Of a stretch of DNA of 64,000 nt, positions 1-10,646 are shown in pieces. Under the pieces are notes generated by a model. That model had not been told where the DNA came from. It was given only the letters and a program-made list of their open reading frames with translations, and ran no database searches. Position 1 is the stretch's first letter. Each line of letters begins with the position of its first letter. The position numbers and the translations under genes were made by a program. This DNA comes from Lindgomyces ingoldianus (taxonomy: Eukaryota; Ascomycota; Dothideomycetes; Pleosporales; Lindgomycetaceae), in assembly GCF_010093535.1 (NCBI RefSeq), contig NW_022985163.1, positions 860,001-924,000 of the forward strand, in the 5' to 3' direction.

Positions 1-3000
1 TCCCAGGTCGCCAATCATCATCCTCAACTAAGGCATCTCACTTCTGTTGAACACAATTGCCAAACCCCTCAATTCTGATCGGCATCTTGGCCCGTCTCAG
101 GGTCTTGGTATTATCTTGGCCAGACCTGGTGTGCTGAGACTAGCAATCGCTTGGCCAGATTACCAGAAGTCTGAATTTGCGGAAGCCCAATTGTCCGGTG
201 CCGAGAAAGGTCCGGGCAGGGAAAGGTTCTTGGCCTGCCGCAAGCAGATGGATGACGAGACTCTGTTTAGGGAAGATGAACACGGTGAGTGGATGAGTAC
301 TATAAACATTAGTAACGAAAGTATGAGTGACTGAAAGACATGGGCTTCTAGAACGACGAAGAGTTGGGGTAGCCACTACGGTCGAGTCGGAGGTATCAAG
401 CGTTAGGCCTGATCCAAATGCTGAGGGGAGAGACAGTCAGAGAACTGTCAGGTCAGCGAACGTTTCGGTGGATATTTTTGAGAGAATCGCGACAATGAGG
501 ATGATGCTGACGTTTTGTTACTGCTGATGCCTTAAGTCTCTTTAAAGATGTTATGGATGAAACGACCATACATCTTAAACTTGAAGGGGCGCTAGATTAC
601 CCTAAGTAAGTGCGGACATGATCTGGCGTAGTTAGTGGGAAATTGGTGGGAAATTGTTATCGCGACCTCTGTTCCCTAATAGCCCTCGATCGCGTAGTGA
701 GTCTCTCTAAGCCGACTGCTTTCAAACCAACCTTTCTCGGAGCGTTTGAGACTACAAATATGAAGGCATCCGGTTGAGTTGTGGGTGATACTGCTGGTCT
801 GTATATGGTATGATTTGTTCCCAGTCCCCTCTCGTGAACATGAACTCGCCACGGTGGATAAGTGCCCATGTGCTAGCATTATTAATTATACCAAGGCGTT
901 TCATTGTCTACCCTGACCGTCAAGATGTCCCTAGTGTCTGGTTGGGCTGGTATTACATGCTGATCGACATGTACGATCTCCTATAGCTAGGCTTGCTGGC
1001 GCCGATCTTCTTCTAATCCAGACTGCAGATGCTTAGCCTGGCAACACCTCACCCTGTGAAGGTAGCTCCAAGTGTTGCAACCGTTTATAAGTGTCCCAAA
1101 ATATAAAAGCTAATTTTGAAGGGTATAAGTATTTAAAAGGGGTTTTCAATTGTAGGGATTGACAAATAATTGCAAATGCGGCCATCACTGCACACAAATT
1201 ATGTAGTCTGGCTCTCGGGGAAGTGTACAAGGAAGAGTATCGTTCAGCGCGTCTCTTGGAATGTTTGGCGTGGAGGTAACGGTCTCGAGGCATTGAAACT
1301 ACAACGGTAGCAGGGCGGGTCGGAAGGTGATATTGGGACTTGCAGGCCCGCTGGTTAATTGTTTAGCTTGTCTGATCAGGTAGCAGAGGGTGAACAGGGA
1401 GATTCTCCTGCGAAATGGGCTACCTCTTTGGTGTCACTATTTGTGATAGACCGCGCACGACCCATTTGATATGGGGCTGTAGGGTTGGTCTGCGGGATCT
1501 AGGATGGAACATCATGTTGCCAATGACAGCAGCTCGGGCCTCGACTCTCTCGAATCGACGTCGAGCTTTGGGTGGTGAGAGATAGATGGTCAGGTGTGAT
1601 GGGGTGATCGAAACGTGAGGATCGAGCTTGGGAACCCAGCATTCAGGCGAGTCAAAGCACAGGGGCACTACCCGACTCGCTCCTGCCCTCCATTGTCAGC
1701 TTTTACAACACCAGGATGCTGACAAACGTGCGGAAGACATCCCATTGCATCTCTCTAGCTCGATTCGCAAGCCACGGAGATTTCCGGACCTCTCTGTTCT
1801 CCCCAGAGCATGGGTCTACTGAATCCAGACCCTTTGCACCTGCTTTAATGGCCTCATGATTCCATGTGAGCACACGAGCTCTTGAAAGTGAGCATGGAAA
1901 GCTGTTGTTAATATCAAAAGTAAATCCTCGTCCACCTTGGATGATGGAAGACTGGATGCTTCTAGATATGTCACAGCGGAGGAGAACGCTGACATCGTGG
2001 ATGAACCATCAGAGCTAGGGTAGCCTTGCGTTTCCCCGACGAGCATCTCCACGGCGCAAAACCCTCACTGCAATGCCAGTCTTGGATAGAACTTTAAGCA
2101 GGTGTCTGCAGTTCCGTGTGCACGATTAGGCATCAGTGACCATGAATACAATAGTGTCACAACGTCCTGTTATGACGAACGAGAGTTGCGAATACAGTTT
2201 AAAAATGTAGTGGGAGAGAAGATGAGGAGTGCACTTCGCTTCAATTGGACATGGGCACTGATGCGGTGCTCCATCCGATCTTCGTTGGTCGCAGTCTTCA
2301 CTCCCGAACCACTTTGTTTCTCGTTTGTCAAGTAAACCACCAGATATTCTTCATCTCATAAAATACCTCTTATGTTGCCATCGACCGAGACCTTAGTCAG
2401 AACAGAATGTATCCTATCAGAGGTGCTTCGGGATGGGCTATTCAAATTCAAGATAAGAAGTTCTTGAAGCCTCGCCGAGGAGACCCTCGTGTTAGTTCGA
2501 GTTCGGCGAACGTCGTCTGAAGAAGTTCATGGGAAACTCACACCCATAAAGAGGCAGCTGAGAATTCCATCTCACAGATACGGCTCAATGGCGCCCATGA
2601 GCTAGCCTCAGCTAGGGGAAGAAATTCTAGACCAGACACCAGAGCGGCAGGGATGGTGCCACCAACGCGGCGTGCAAGCCTCGTCATCCACAGTCAGGAT
2701 GTCCCGGCAGTCAGAAAGGATGCAAGATGGGGAGGCTGTTCGGAACCGGGACGGATTGCCTTTGACACGGTTGGTGACTCGGTCGTCATTGAACGACTGT
2801 GTCAAGCGAGCAGAAGAAAAACTTGCGCAGAAATGTCCGTCATCAACAAGCAGCAGGGAGGGGAGGACAACAGCGAGAACAGAGTGGAGTCTACGTTTGC
2901 TTGACCGCAACTTAGCGCCCGAGAGAGGAGCCGGAGGGACTCGGGAGGCCGTGTGCCCGGGCCGAAGCATGGACAACCGAGACGGTCGTGCCCTGACGGT

Positions 3001-4306
3001 GGGGAGCCTCCGCGTTGTTGAGGGTTTGGGTAGGCATATTCAAGGGTTGGCATAGGTCGAAGCCAGAGTCGGCATCTCTCCTATCTCAACGCTTAGCGCC
3101 TCTAATCAACCGCAGCCTGTGGCAGCACTAGAACATGAAGGAAGAAGGCGGAGATATTGCTTCTTCTCTGAAATGCAAGCCCCATCTGTCTCTTAATATA
3201 GCCTTTTGCGGGAAGGAGGAAACGTAAATATTGGCATTAGACAACGAGAAGACGATTCTTCCCGGCACAGCAGAAATAGAGATGGGACGGTGGACGCCAA
3301 AGAGCCACTTCAACGACACAAACCTCGATCAGTGTTTGCGAGTGCGCTGCTCCGGGCCTTCATTGGACGGCAGTATCATACGATACGCAGTAAGCGATTG
3401 CTGTTCACGCACTCGGACTTTTGGCCTTGATCGCCCTTCTCTTTCGTCGCGTCCAACAGACATCCCCACGTGAGACAGCATCGCCAGGCGCCGTGAGTGT
3501 CGCGAGCGAGGATGAGAGAGTTGAGATCAAAGCGCTGGCGCAGCCCTGGGCTCTCTGGCAATGACGATTTCCGCCAGCCAAGCTCTCCGACAGCACCAAG
3601 CCTCCAAGAAATCCCGACCTTGGCCTCCAAGCGGGATGTTTCGGTCGAGTCTCAAGCTGATGGCTGGGCGGCAAGCTGATGCCACGCCGAGTCCTGGCCT
3701 GCTTGGCTTTGTCTCGTCGCTCTAGCCGCCCACAAGACTTTCAGAGCAGAAATTCTTCCTTCACGCAAGTAGAAGGGTTTTGCGATGCGGCCGGCTACGC
3801 ACACAACGCCGCGAGCAGCACATTTTGGCAAAAGGACTGCAGGTGACGGTAAGGGTTGCAGGCTACTCTCTGGCATCCTAGCTAATTGCCAAGGGCTTGG
3901 CACCGCGCGAACGACCACAGTGGCGTGCCTCGGCGGTGATATCCCTGCGAATGTGCGAAGCTCTTTTGCAGGTGTTGGCGAATCGGCGTCTTGTGTGACG
4001 GGGCTGAGTCCAAGTACTAAAGCATTTCTTGGTCCGGCGGGCCCAGCCTTCCTCCCCGCCTGCTTCCTACTTCACTCCTCCCATTCCCCTCGCTCGTCCT
4101 GATTTCACCACCACTGCACCTCGGGCCTTGCAGACCTTTTACCCCCAGTGCACCTGCTGATTTTGACTGTCCTGCGTCACGCTGTGTTGACCTCATCACA
4201 GCGCAGCTTCCTTGGTATACTTCCGCCTGAGCCCCAGGCTTTGCCAAGCACTTCGAGATCCAACACCAACACCAAGACCTCGACAAATCCCCACCCAAAC
4301 TCGATC
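1..4306. other. Gene-poor region, includes long pacC upstream region
   Basis: I find no convincing gene here. Open frames are short (127 codons at most), overlap on both strands and show no recognisable domain or consistent splice pattern. The right part, from about 3480, is taken as the promoter and 5' leader of pacC because it carries repeated GCCARG motifs. A spliced reading at about 47-527 was considered and not called. Confidence 0.6.
3483..4248. promoter_or_regulatory. Cluster of PacC-type GCCARG sites upstream of pacC
   Basis: PacC/Rim101 proteins bind GCCARG. Matches are at 3483-3488 (GCCAGG), 3577-3582 (GCCAAG), 3693-3698 and 3702-3707 (reverse strand), 4243-4248 (GCCAAG), and an inverted pair at 3888-3901 reading GCCAAGGGCTTGGC. 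The sequences are seen directly. Function as autoregulatory sites is inferred from the binding specificity of the family and from their place just upstream of pacC. Confidence 0.5.
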
Positions 4307-6413
4307 ATGAGCGAGGCAACACCCACGCAAAGTGCCGTGCCCGCCGTGTCGACTCCGCAACAGCAACCTCAAGGCACGCCGACCCAGGCAAATGCACCGA
4401 CTCCTGCTTCTGCCAGTGTAGCTGGCGACCAGCTCATTTGTCAGTGGCAGAACTGCGGTGAACGCTGTCCATCCGCCGAGCAACTCTATGTAAGTGCACT
4501 TTTCCTTTGATCAATATTCACTCCCGTCACCGAAAAACGCGCTTTACGACGCGGCGAGTACGACTAATTTGGCTTTTATGTGTTGCGACATCGCGCACAT
4601 GTTGCCAATGTACGCTCGGACTCTCACGTTGGTCTCTCGTCCCTCCTCGTCGCCCAACCAATCCAATTTCACGTGACTTACCGCTTGCTAAACGTTACCT
4701 AGGACCACGTTTGCGAGCGCCATGTCGGTCGCAAAAGCACTAACAACTTAAACTTGACTTGCCAGTGGGGCAACTGTCGTACAACCACTGTGAAGCGCGA
4801 TCATATCACATCGCACATCCGTGTTCATGTCCCTCTGAAGCCGCACAAGTGCGATTTCTGTGGCAAGGCCTTCAAACGCCCCCAGGATCTCAAAAAGCAC
4901 GTTAAAACTCACGCTGATGATTCTGTCTTGCTGCGCTCTCCAGAGCCAAACCGAGGAGGTCCTCATGGCGGACCTGGCTATCAAGGAGGTGGCGGAAAAC
5001 GTACGTCCAATTCTTTCTTCTCTTACTTCTCAGCATAATGATCAGTATTCAACCATGCGATATCCCCAATGTCCTCCCTTTCCCTTTTCTTCAAGTCTAA
5101 CTGCGTGCAACACAGTAGTCGCTGACTTGCAGGCTCTTGCCGCTACAGCGAGCGGATACTACCCCGGCGACGGTGGTATGGGCCCAAATGCAGGTTACGG
5201 CCAACAGCATCCTGGAGGCGCCCCCGGTGGATTCTATGGTGGACCTCCCCAGAATTCGGCCTACGGTCCTGTTTACTACGCTCAGCTTAACAACGACTCC
5301 TATGAAATCCGAAAGCGCGCGGCTTATGATGCCCTGAATGAGTTCTTTGGCGATGCTAAGCGACGAGCCATTGACCCCACGACCTACTACGATGTCGGCC
5401 AGAGACTCATGGGTCTCCAAGGTGTTCAGCTTCCGGTTATCTCCGGGGGCTATCAAACTGGTATGTCGGACTATGGGAATGGAGGAGGCACCATGGTTGC
5501 ACATGCTGCCCACCCTCCAATGCATCCATACTCCTTGCCCCTTCCCAACTTGAGGACGAAGAGCGACCTTCTGAATATCGATCAATTCCTGGAGCAGCTG
5601 CAAAGTACTGTATACGAGAACCCGAATCACGCTGCTGCTGCCGGTGTCCATCAGCCAGGAGCGCACTATGTCCATTCGGCCACCAACTTCCGGTCCAGTA
5701 ATTCTCCGCCTGGTCTCTCCGGTGCTCACCCGCAGTCTTCGCACGCTACTGCTGTTGCGTCCGCAAGCACCGAGACTCCCGCCCTGACTCCAGCATCCAG
5801 TGTCTTGTCCTACAATTCGCAACATTCTCCCGGATCAGGACACTCAGGCAGCACCGTTTCCCCAACATCAAGAGCCCCAATTGGTAGCATGTACCCCACT
5901 CTCCCGTCAGTCAGCGCAATGTCCGATATCTCGACTGCTGCTCCCTCGACTGGCTTGGCACCTGCCTTTGATGCCGATGGTCGCCGCCGATACTCTGGAA
6001 ATCTTCTTCAGAAAGCTGCCCCGGACCGACGTGGAAGTGAGCAAATGGACACCTCTGAGGATGGCGCATCACCAAAGGAATCCCGCCGTAGCTCTGAACA
6101 GGATAATTTGCACCACAACGTGAACCAGCTGGCCATACATTCTCCCAAGGTAGACCCTGCTTTGTCCCTGAGGTCCCCGAGCCAAGTGTCATCTACCTCC
6201 ACAGAACAAGCCAACGACAACTCACAACAATCCTGGGTCGAAAATATCAGAACAATTGAGAGACTTAGGGCATATATCAAAGACAAGCTCGACCATCGTG
6301 ACTACCTTGAGGATGAAAACGATTCAGCCGCTGCGAAGGCCGAGTCCCGAGTGAATGACGATGCACACAATCTCTACCCTGTTCTACGAGCGGTGCAGGA
6401 AGGGAGGGAATAA
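4307..6413 (+). CDS. pacC: pH-response transcription factor PacC/Rim101
   Basis: C2H2 zinc-finger regulator that activates alkaline-expressed genes after proteolytic processing by the Pal/Rim pathway. Three exons fit: 4307-4489, 4703-5000 and 5116 or 5119-6413 (tandem CAG/TAG acceptors, one residue apart), giving about 591 residues. Residues 45-140 hold three C2H2 fingers, including a canonical third finger [18 protein letters not shown]. The middle is rich in Ser, Pro and Gly. Near the C terminus lies [20 protein letters not shown] (residues 533-552), resembling the conserved signalling-protease region. YPTL (419-422) and YPVL (580-583) flank it and match the YPXL/I motifs that bind PalA/Rim20 in this family. 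The start ATG follows a long leader. GCCARG sites upstream suggest autoregulation. Identity is secure; the exact second acceptor is not. Confidence 0.95.
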
Positions 6414-7377
6414 AAATTATTTTTTTCTATTGGTGCTATCACATTAAGAGCATTGTTGAACGATCTCGGCTCTTACGGAACTCAACTCTTGTTTGGAGCG
6501 ACGATTATTGGCGTTCACGGTGTGGCTAATGAATGGGACATTCGGTAGGTATGATGGGGTATGCGGTTTTGTCTATTTTCTTATGTGTTGTCGTCCGCGT
6601 AATGCGTGGACTACTGTTGGGTTATGTGGTTATCTCAGCAAGTGCTGTTGGGATTAGTAGTGACATCGGCCTCTTTTCTGCATCTTGCGCATGTACGGTC
6701 GCTACGGTGAAATGACCGAAGGGAGGAAGTTTCTGTTTTTCGGTTCTATTCTACGGCTGGATTATGCCTACAACTACCTCTTTGTTATATCACCCTACAG
6801 TAGTGCTGTTTAAGGGCTTTTCGCAAAACTGCAGGGGAATGAGATGAGATGGACATGGGCACCCTTCTTCAGTGTTTAGTTTGTATTTCCAGAATGCAAC
6901 TTCTCGTCCAAATACACCCGATCTCCTCCACTCTGAAAGTCCAGCCACTTTTGAGCTCCACGGAATATTCCAAAGTTTCTAACACTCTTATCAAATGCCA
7001 AGCCATTGACTAATGTGGTTTAAACAATCCCCCACATGAGCACAAAGATGCTTTGGCATCATCCCGCGACCCACAAGCCACATGCCCACACTTCCTTCAC
7101 CTGGGCTTCGCGATCTTTGAACCGATCTGATGACGGGAAAAGAAAAAGTAAAACCACGTACGACATGTGATAACCTACCCACTCCAAGCCCAGCAATCTT
7201 GTGTCTCCAACCACGTCGGTCCTCATCCTGACCTTCCCTGCAAGCCCCAATAAGAATTACACATCGAGTGCGACGTCACTGAACCAAACATTTCAGATTT
7301 CGCAGCCACGGTTGTACACTGGTGGATTGTATTGGATTGTATTGGATTTTGAAAGAATCTGAGGAAAAAGTGAGAAC
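6414..7377. other. Intergenic: pacC 3' region and next promoter
   Basis: No gene seen. It holds the pacC 3' untranslated region and the promoter of the PAR32-like gene. A short direct repeat (three GTATTGGAT-like units) lies at about 7326-7350, just before the next start codon. Confidence 0.5.
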
Positions 7378-8087
7378 ATGCCTACCTGGGGTCGCGGCGG
7401 TGCGGGAAATATCGTTAGTGAAGCACAGGTTCAAGAGCAGGCAAGGAAGGTTGCAGAGGTTAGTTGTTGCTTTCTTTGGTAGCGCACATTCGACGTATGA
7501 GATGGTGTCGCAGCACGAAGTTCTCCAATGGCCGCCCTGCTATCCCGTTTAAATCTGTATCCTCGAAGACGACCAATAATTGAGCAAGCTTCAACTCCAC
7601 TCCAAGCCTCAACTCTTACCTGCCCTCCTCTCACATTGGTAGTCAGACTGACACCCAACTCACCCAGGATCTCGAAGCTAATCGCTCTCTAACCTCCTCC
7701 GCTGCCCCAGTCGCGCAATCCTCGCAACCACAAGAATACGCCTACTCCGGACGCGGCGGCGCCGGCAACTGGTACCAGCCCTCTGAACTCGAGAAACAAG
7801 GATCGTTCGTCGAGCCCAGTGACTCCACCGCTATCCCCACATCCACAAAGCCGAATATCTCGACGCCATGGCATCCGGAAAATCAGGAGATGCCTGTTGC
7901 TCGAGCGGGACGAGGAGGCGCGGGGAACTTTGTCTGGAAGGATGAGGAGAAGGAGAGGGTGAGGAGGGAGGAGGAGGAGGCAAGGAAAGGGGAGGTTAAG
8001 GAGAAGGTGGAGAGGGATGTTGAGTTGGGGTTGGCGAAACCTGGGGCAGCTGTTTTGGGGGGTGTTAAGGCGGGGAGGGGTTGGTGA
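7378..8087 (+). CDS. Small PAR32/DUF3602-like protein with GRGGAGN repeats
   Basis: Two exons, 7378-7458 and 7668-8087, joined in phase 0, give about 166 residues. The protein carries three copies of a GRGGAGN motif: right after the start (MPTWGRGGAGNIV), in the middle (SGRGGAGNWY) and in the second half (AGRGGAGNFV). Short repeats of this kind define the fungal DUF3602/PAR32 family. PAR32 of yeast is a low-complexity phosphoprotein that responds to rapamycin and acts on ammonium transporters. The region after the third repeat is strongly charged (KDEEKERVRREEEE) and probably helical or disordered. No signal peptide or membrane segment is seen. Family membership rests on the repeats; the role in this organism is inferred and could differ from yeast. 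Confidence 0.8.
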
Positions 8088-8648
8088 AAGAGAACAGTTT
8101 GAAGTGTGGGTTGAGTGGGTACCACAGCGTCGAGACGGTAGAAAAGAGGAAGATAGGATCGGTTTTCTTAGTCACGCGATTCCTCCCTAATATCCGCCTA
8201 GATGTCTGGGCGAACTTCATGCTGATTGTATATCCTCTTCGTTGTTGATTAAATTCGAGCAGCAATTATGAACGACTGACCAGCTTTTCTCCTAGGTGCC
8301 GTACTATGTGTCAACATATCTTCAAGTACTAGTTCGTATTTCACCCATCGTACACAGAACCGAGGCGTATAGGCAACAATTTCTAGAATCTGTGATTTGA
8401 ACAAGGGCTTGGTCCAAGACTATAAAGATTTCTGTCCTAAGTCACGCCCTCGAAGCTGTTATGTATCTCGCCACTATTAGACACAGTTCCTAGTCATACA
8501 TCAGTAACCGTTTAATTGTCAATTCAATTACACATTTCTTCACTCCCATATATACATACATATCGTTTTGCCCAATTCAGTCAACCCCAGTCATTCTCTT
8601 CCTTAAACTCTCCCTCCCCATTACCACCCACATACCCGAACCTCCAAT
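8088..8648. other. Intergenic, convergent 3' regions
   Basis: Lies between the 3' ends of the PAR32-like gene and the GH10 gene. It looks AT-rich near 8500-8640. Nothing recognisable. Confidence 0.5.
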
Positions 8649-9719
8649 CTAATCCCTCAAAACCTCCGCCACAGCATAGTAAGCCGGTTTCTTCGTATAG
8701 TTTGCGCTCCACAAACACGGCACACCCTGTCCCGAAAACACATCCGGAACCCAGGACAAGGGGTCCCAGAAATCCCAAACAGTAACCCCAACACAATCCT
8801 CTGTATCCTTACACGCCTTGACCGTGGCCGCATAATCCTTCGCTTGTTGGGCCTGCTTCTCATCGGAATCTGGCAATGTGGTGCGCACATCGAGTTCCGT
8901 GATTGCGACTTCTAGGCCTAGGTCTGTGAACTGCTTCATGGATGCTTTAACCTCGTCATACGACGGTGCCTTGCCGGTTGTGAAGTGGGCCTGGAAGCCG
9001 AGGCCGTCGATGGGGATGTCCTTGGCTTGGAATGATTTGACCATGGATGCGATAGCCATAGACTTGTTGTTCACTCTCTCCACATTATAGTCGTTGTAAT
9101 ACAACTTGGTCCCTCGGCCAACATACTTCTTCGCGAACTTGAATGCCAGTTCTAGGTACTCTGGCCCAATCGTCCAGAGCCATAGATCGTTGCGGTAAGT
9201 CCCGTCGTCGTTGAAAGCCTCGTTCACAACATCCCAGGCATAGCACTCGTTTTTGTAGTAATTGGCTTCATGTTTAATATGGTTTTCCAATATTCCGATG
9301 AGCTCACTTTTGGTGTAGTTTTTGCTTGTGAGCCAGTCTGGGAGTTGCGAGTGCCAGAGTAGATTATGGCAGCGCCGCATCTGGTGGTTCTGAATCGCTG
9401 GCTTGATGATGGCGTCGCCCATTGCGTAGTTGAAGACGTTACGGGAGGGCTCGATGTACATCCATTTCTGGCCGTTAGCCGGGGTTACTTGGCCGAATTC
9501 AGAGGTATTGTAGGCGATGGAGAGGTATTTGGTGTTATTAAGAGAGGGGTTGTCGATTGCGGTGCCAAAGTAGAGGAGTCCGGCTTTTCGGGCGAGGGCG
9601 TTTAGGCCTTCTGGTTTGCGGGCGTGGTCGTTGCCATGGTCGTAGTTTGCAGCTGGAGCCGGAGCGGCGATGGATAGAGAAGAGGTGGCGAGCGCTACGG
9701 AGAGAGTTGTGAACCTCAT
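8649..9719 (-). CDS. Secreted GH10 endo-beta-1,4-xylanase
   Basis: Intronless gene for a 356-residue enzyme that hydrolyses xylan. Residues 1-19 form a signal peptide (MRFTTLSVALATSSLSIAA), so the enzyme is probably secreted. The rest is one GH10 barrel: TPANGQKW at 79-86 (family TPEN.MKW), CHNLLWHSQLPDWL at 117-130, the acid/base glutamate in DVVNEAF (Glu167) and the nucleophile in ITELDVR (Glu275). No carbohydrate-binding module is present; the protein ends soon after the last barrel strand (VTVWDFWDPLSWVPD). Length is normal for a single-domain fungal GH10. The promoter has a TATATA motif 92-97 bp before the start and one CreA-like CCGGGG at 9947-9952. No strict XlnR GGCTAR site was found in the 360 bp before the start. 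Confidence 0.95.
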   Translation of the reverse strand: MRFTTLSVALATSSLSIAAPAPAANYDHGNDHARKPEGLNALARKAGLLYFGTAIDNPSLNNTKYLSIAYNTSEFGQVTPANGQKWMYIEPSRNVFNYAMGDAIIKPAIQNHQMRRCHNLLWHSQLPDWLTSKNYTKSELIGILENHIKHEANYYKNECYAWDVVNEAFNDDGTYRNDLWLWTIGPEYLELAFKFAKKYVGRGTKLYYNDYNVERVNNKSMAIASMVKSFQAKDIPIDGLGFQAHFTTGKAPSYDEVKASMKQFTDLGLEVAITELDVRTTLPDSDEKQAQQAKDYAATVKACKDTEDCVGVTVWDFWDPLSWVPDVFSGQGVPCLWSANYTKKPAYYAVAEVLRD

Positions 9720-10646
9720 TTTGCGGCGAAGGCGTTCTCGTCTTCTGCAGGATTTGAAGGAGAGTGCGAAGAGCAGTGAGACCTACATTCCCAACCACCT
9801 ATACCTCGAATATATACCTATACTCCCATCATCCACCTACCCATTCCCCAAGAGGGGTCCAAGGCCCAATCACCCGGTGCTCCCATGATCTAGAATCTCC
9901 AAATAGCAATTGAACCAGGTTAACGTTCCCATCATCAATCCAAACACCGGGGCTCCGCGATGAGCTAACAGCGTGAACAGGAGATCATAATCGGATAAAT
10001 TGTGTCCTGGCGAGGAACGTTAAAGTGGATCAACGAAGCTAAGCTTAACTAGGATTTGACGGGTGGAATTGGTACCTTTTTTATATTGCGAGATGCTTAG
10101 TGCAAGAATGAATATAGCCGGGTTTGAGGGTTTCCGTTGATTTGGATGGAGACTGGGCGATCGTATTATTATTTCGAACGAATGGTACACATTTATTTTG
10201 CGGGTGACGAACGGCAGTATTGCCGTGTCTTTTCGTACTCTGGGTATTGCGATGGAGTGGTAGTTCTTGCTCTGTGATCTCGTGAACCGCAGGGGGCAAA
10301 ATCAACACTTTGTTAGCTACCCCGCAAGGCTCAGGGTCTCCACCCACCCGACTACTATGTGGCGTCGACGGAGAAGTTCAATGAATTTGGGGTTGAATAT
10401 GAGGAGCCGCGGCGTTGAAAGATGCCCGATATGCGCTAAGTGAACAGGCTAAATGCAGCCACCTTCTGGAAGTCTTTTGCTCCGGGAGGCGTTCCTGAAA
10501 TTCCGCCATACTGTGTACGCATGGCCCTTTGTGTTTGTAAGGCTGAAGGGAACTTTTTGAATTTCCTGATCTCTGCAAATTGAGGCCTGCTCCATTGGCA
10601 AGGGATATTCGTGGCAGAACGCTAAACACAAAACACCGCAAACCAG
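9720..10646. other. Intergenic: GH10 promoter and hydrolase 3' region
   Basis: Holds the GH10 promoter (TATATA at 9811, CCGGGG at 9947) and the 3' flank of the nucleoside hydrolase. No gene seen. Confidence 0.5.
9811..9816 (-). promoter_or_regulatory. Candidate TATA box of the GH10 gene
   Basis: TATATA lies 92-97 bp upstream of the xylanase start codon, a usual spacing for fungal TATA elements. Position and sequence are seen; use is inferred. Confidence 0.45.

Noticed and set aside
47..527. Possible two-exon gene with a GTGAGT donor at about 280 and acceptor near 352
   Set aside because: The first frame has no ATG start, the product has no recognisable domain, and the second part could be chance. 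It might be the end of a gene from outside the window, but support is too thin.
5097..5825. 242-codon minus-strand frame inside pacC
   Set aside because: It is the reverse shadow of the pacC coding sequence.
9720..10080. XlnR control of the xylanase gene
   Set aside because: No strict GGCTAR motif was found in the promoter; only a relaxed GCTAA.
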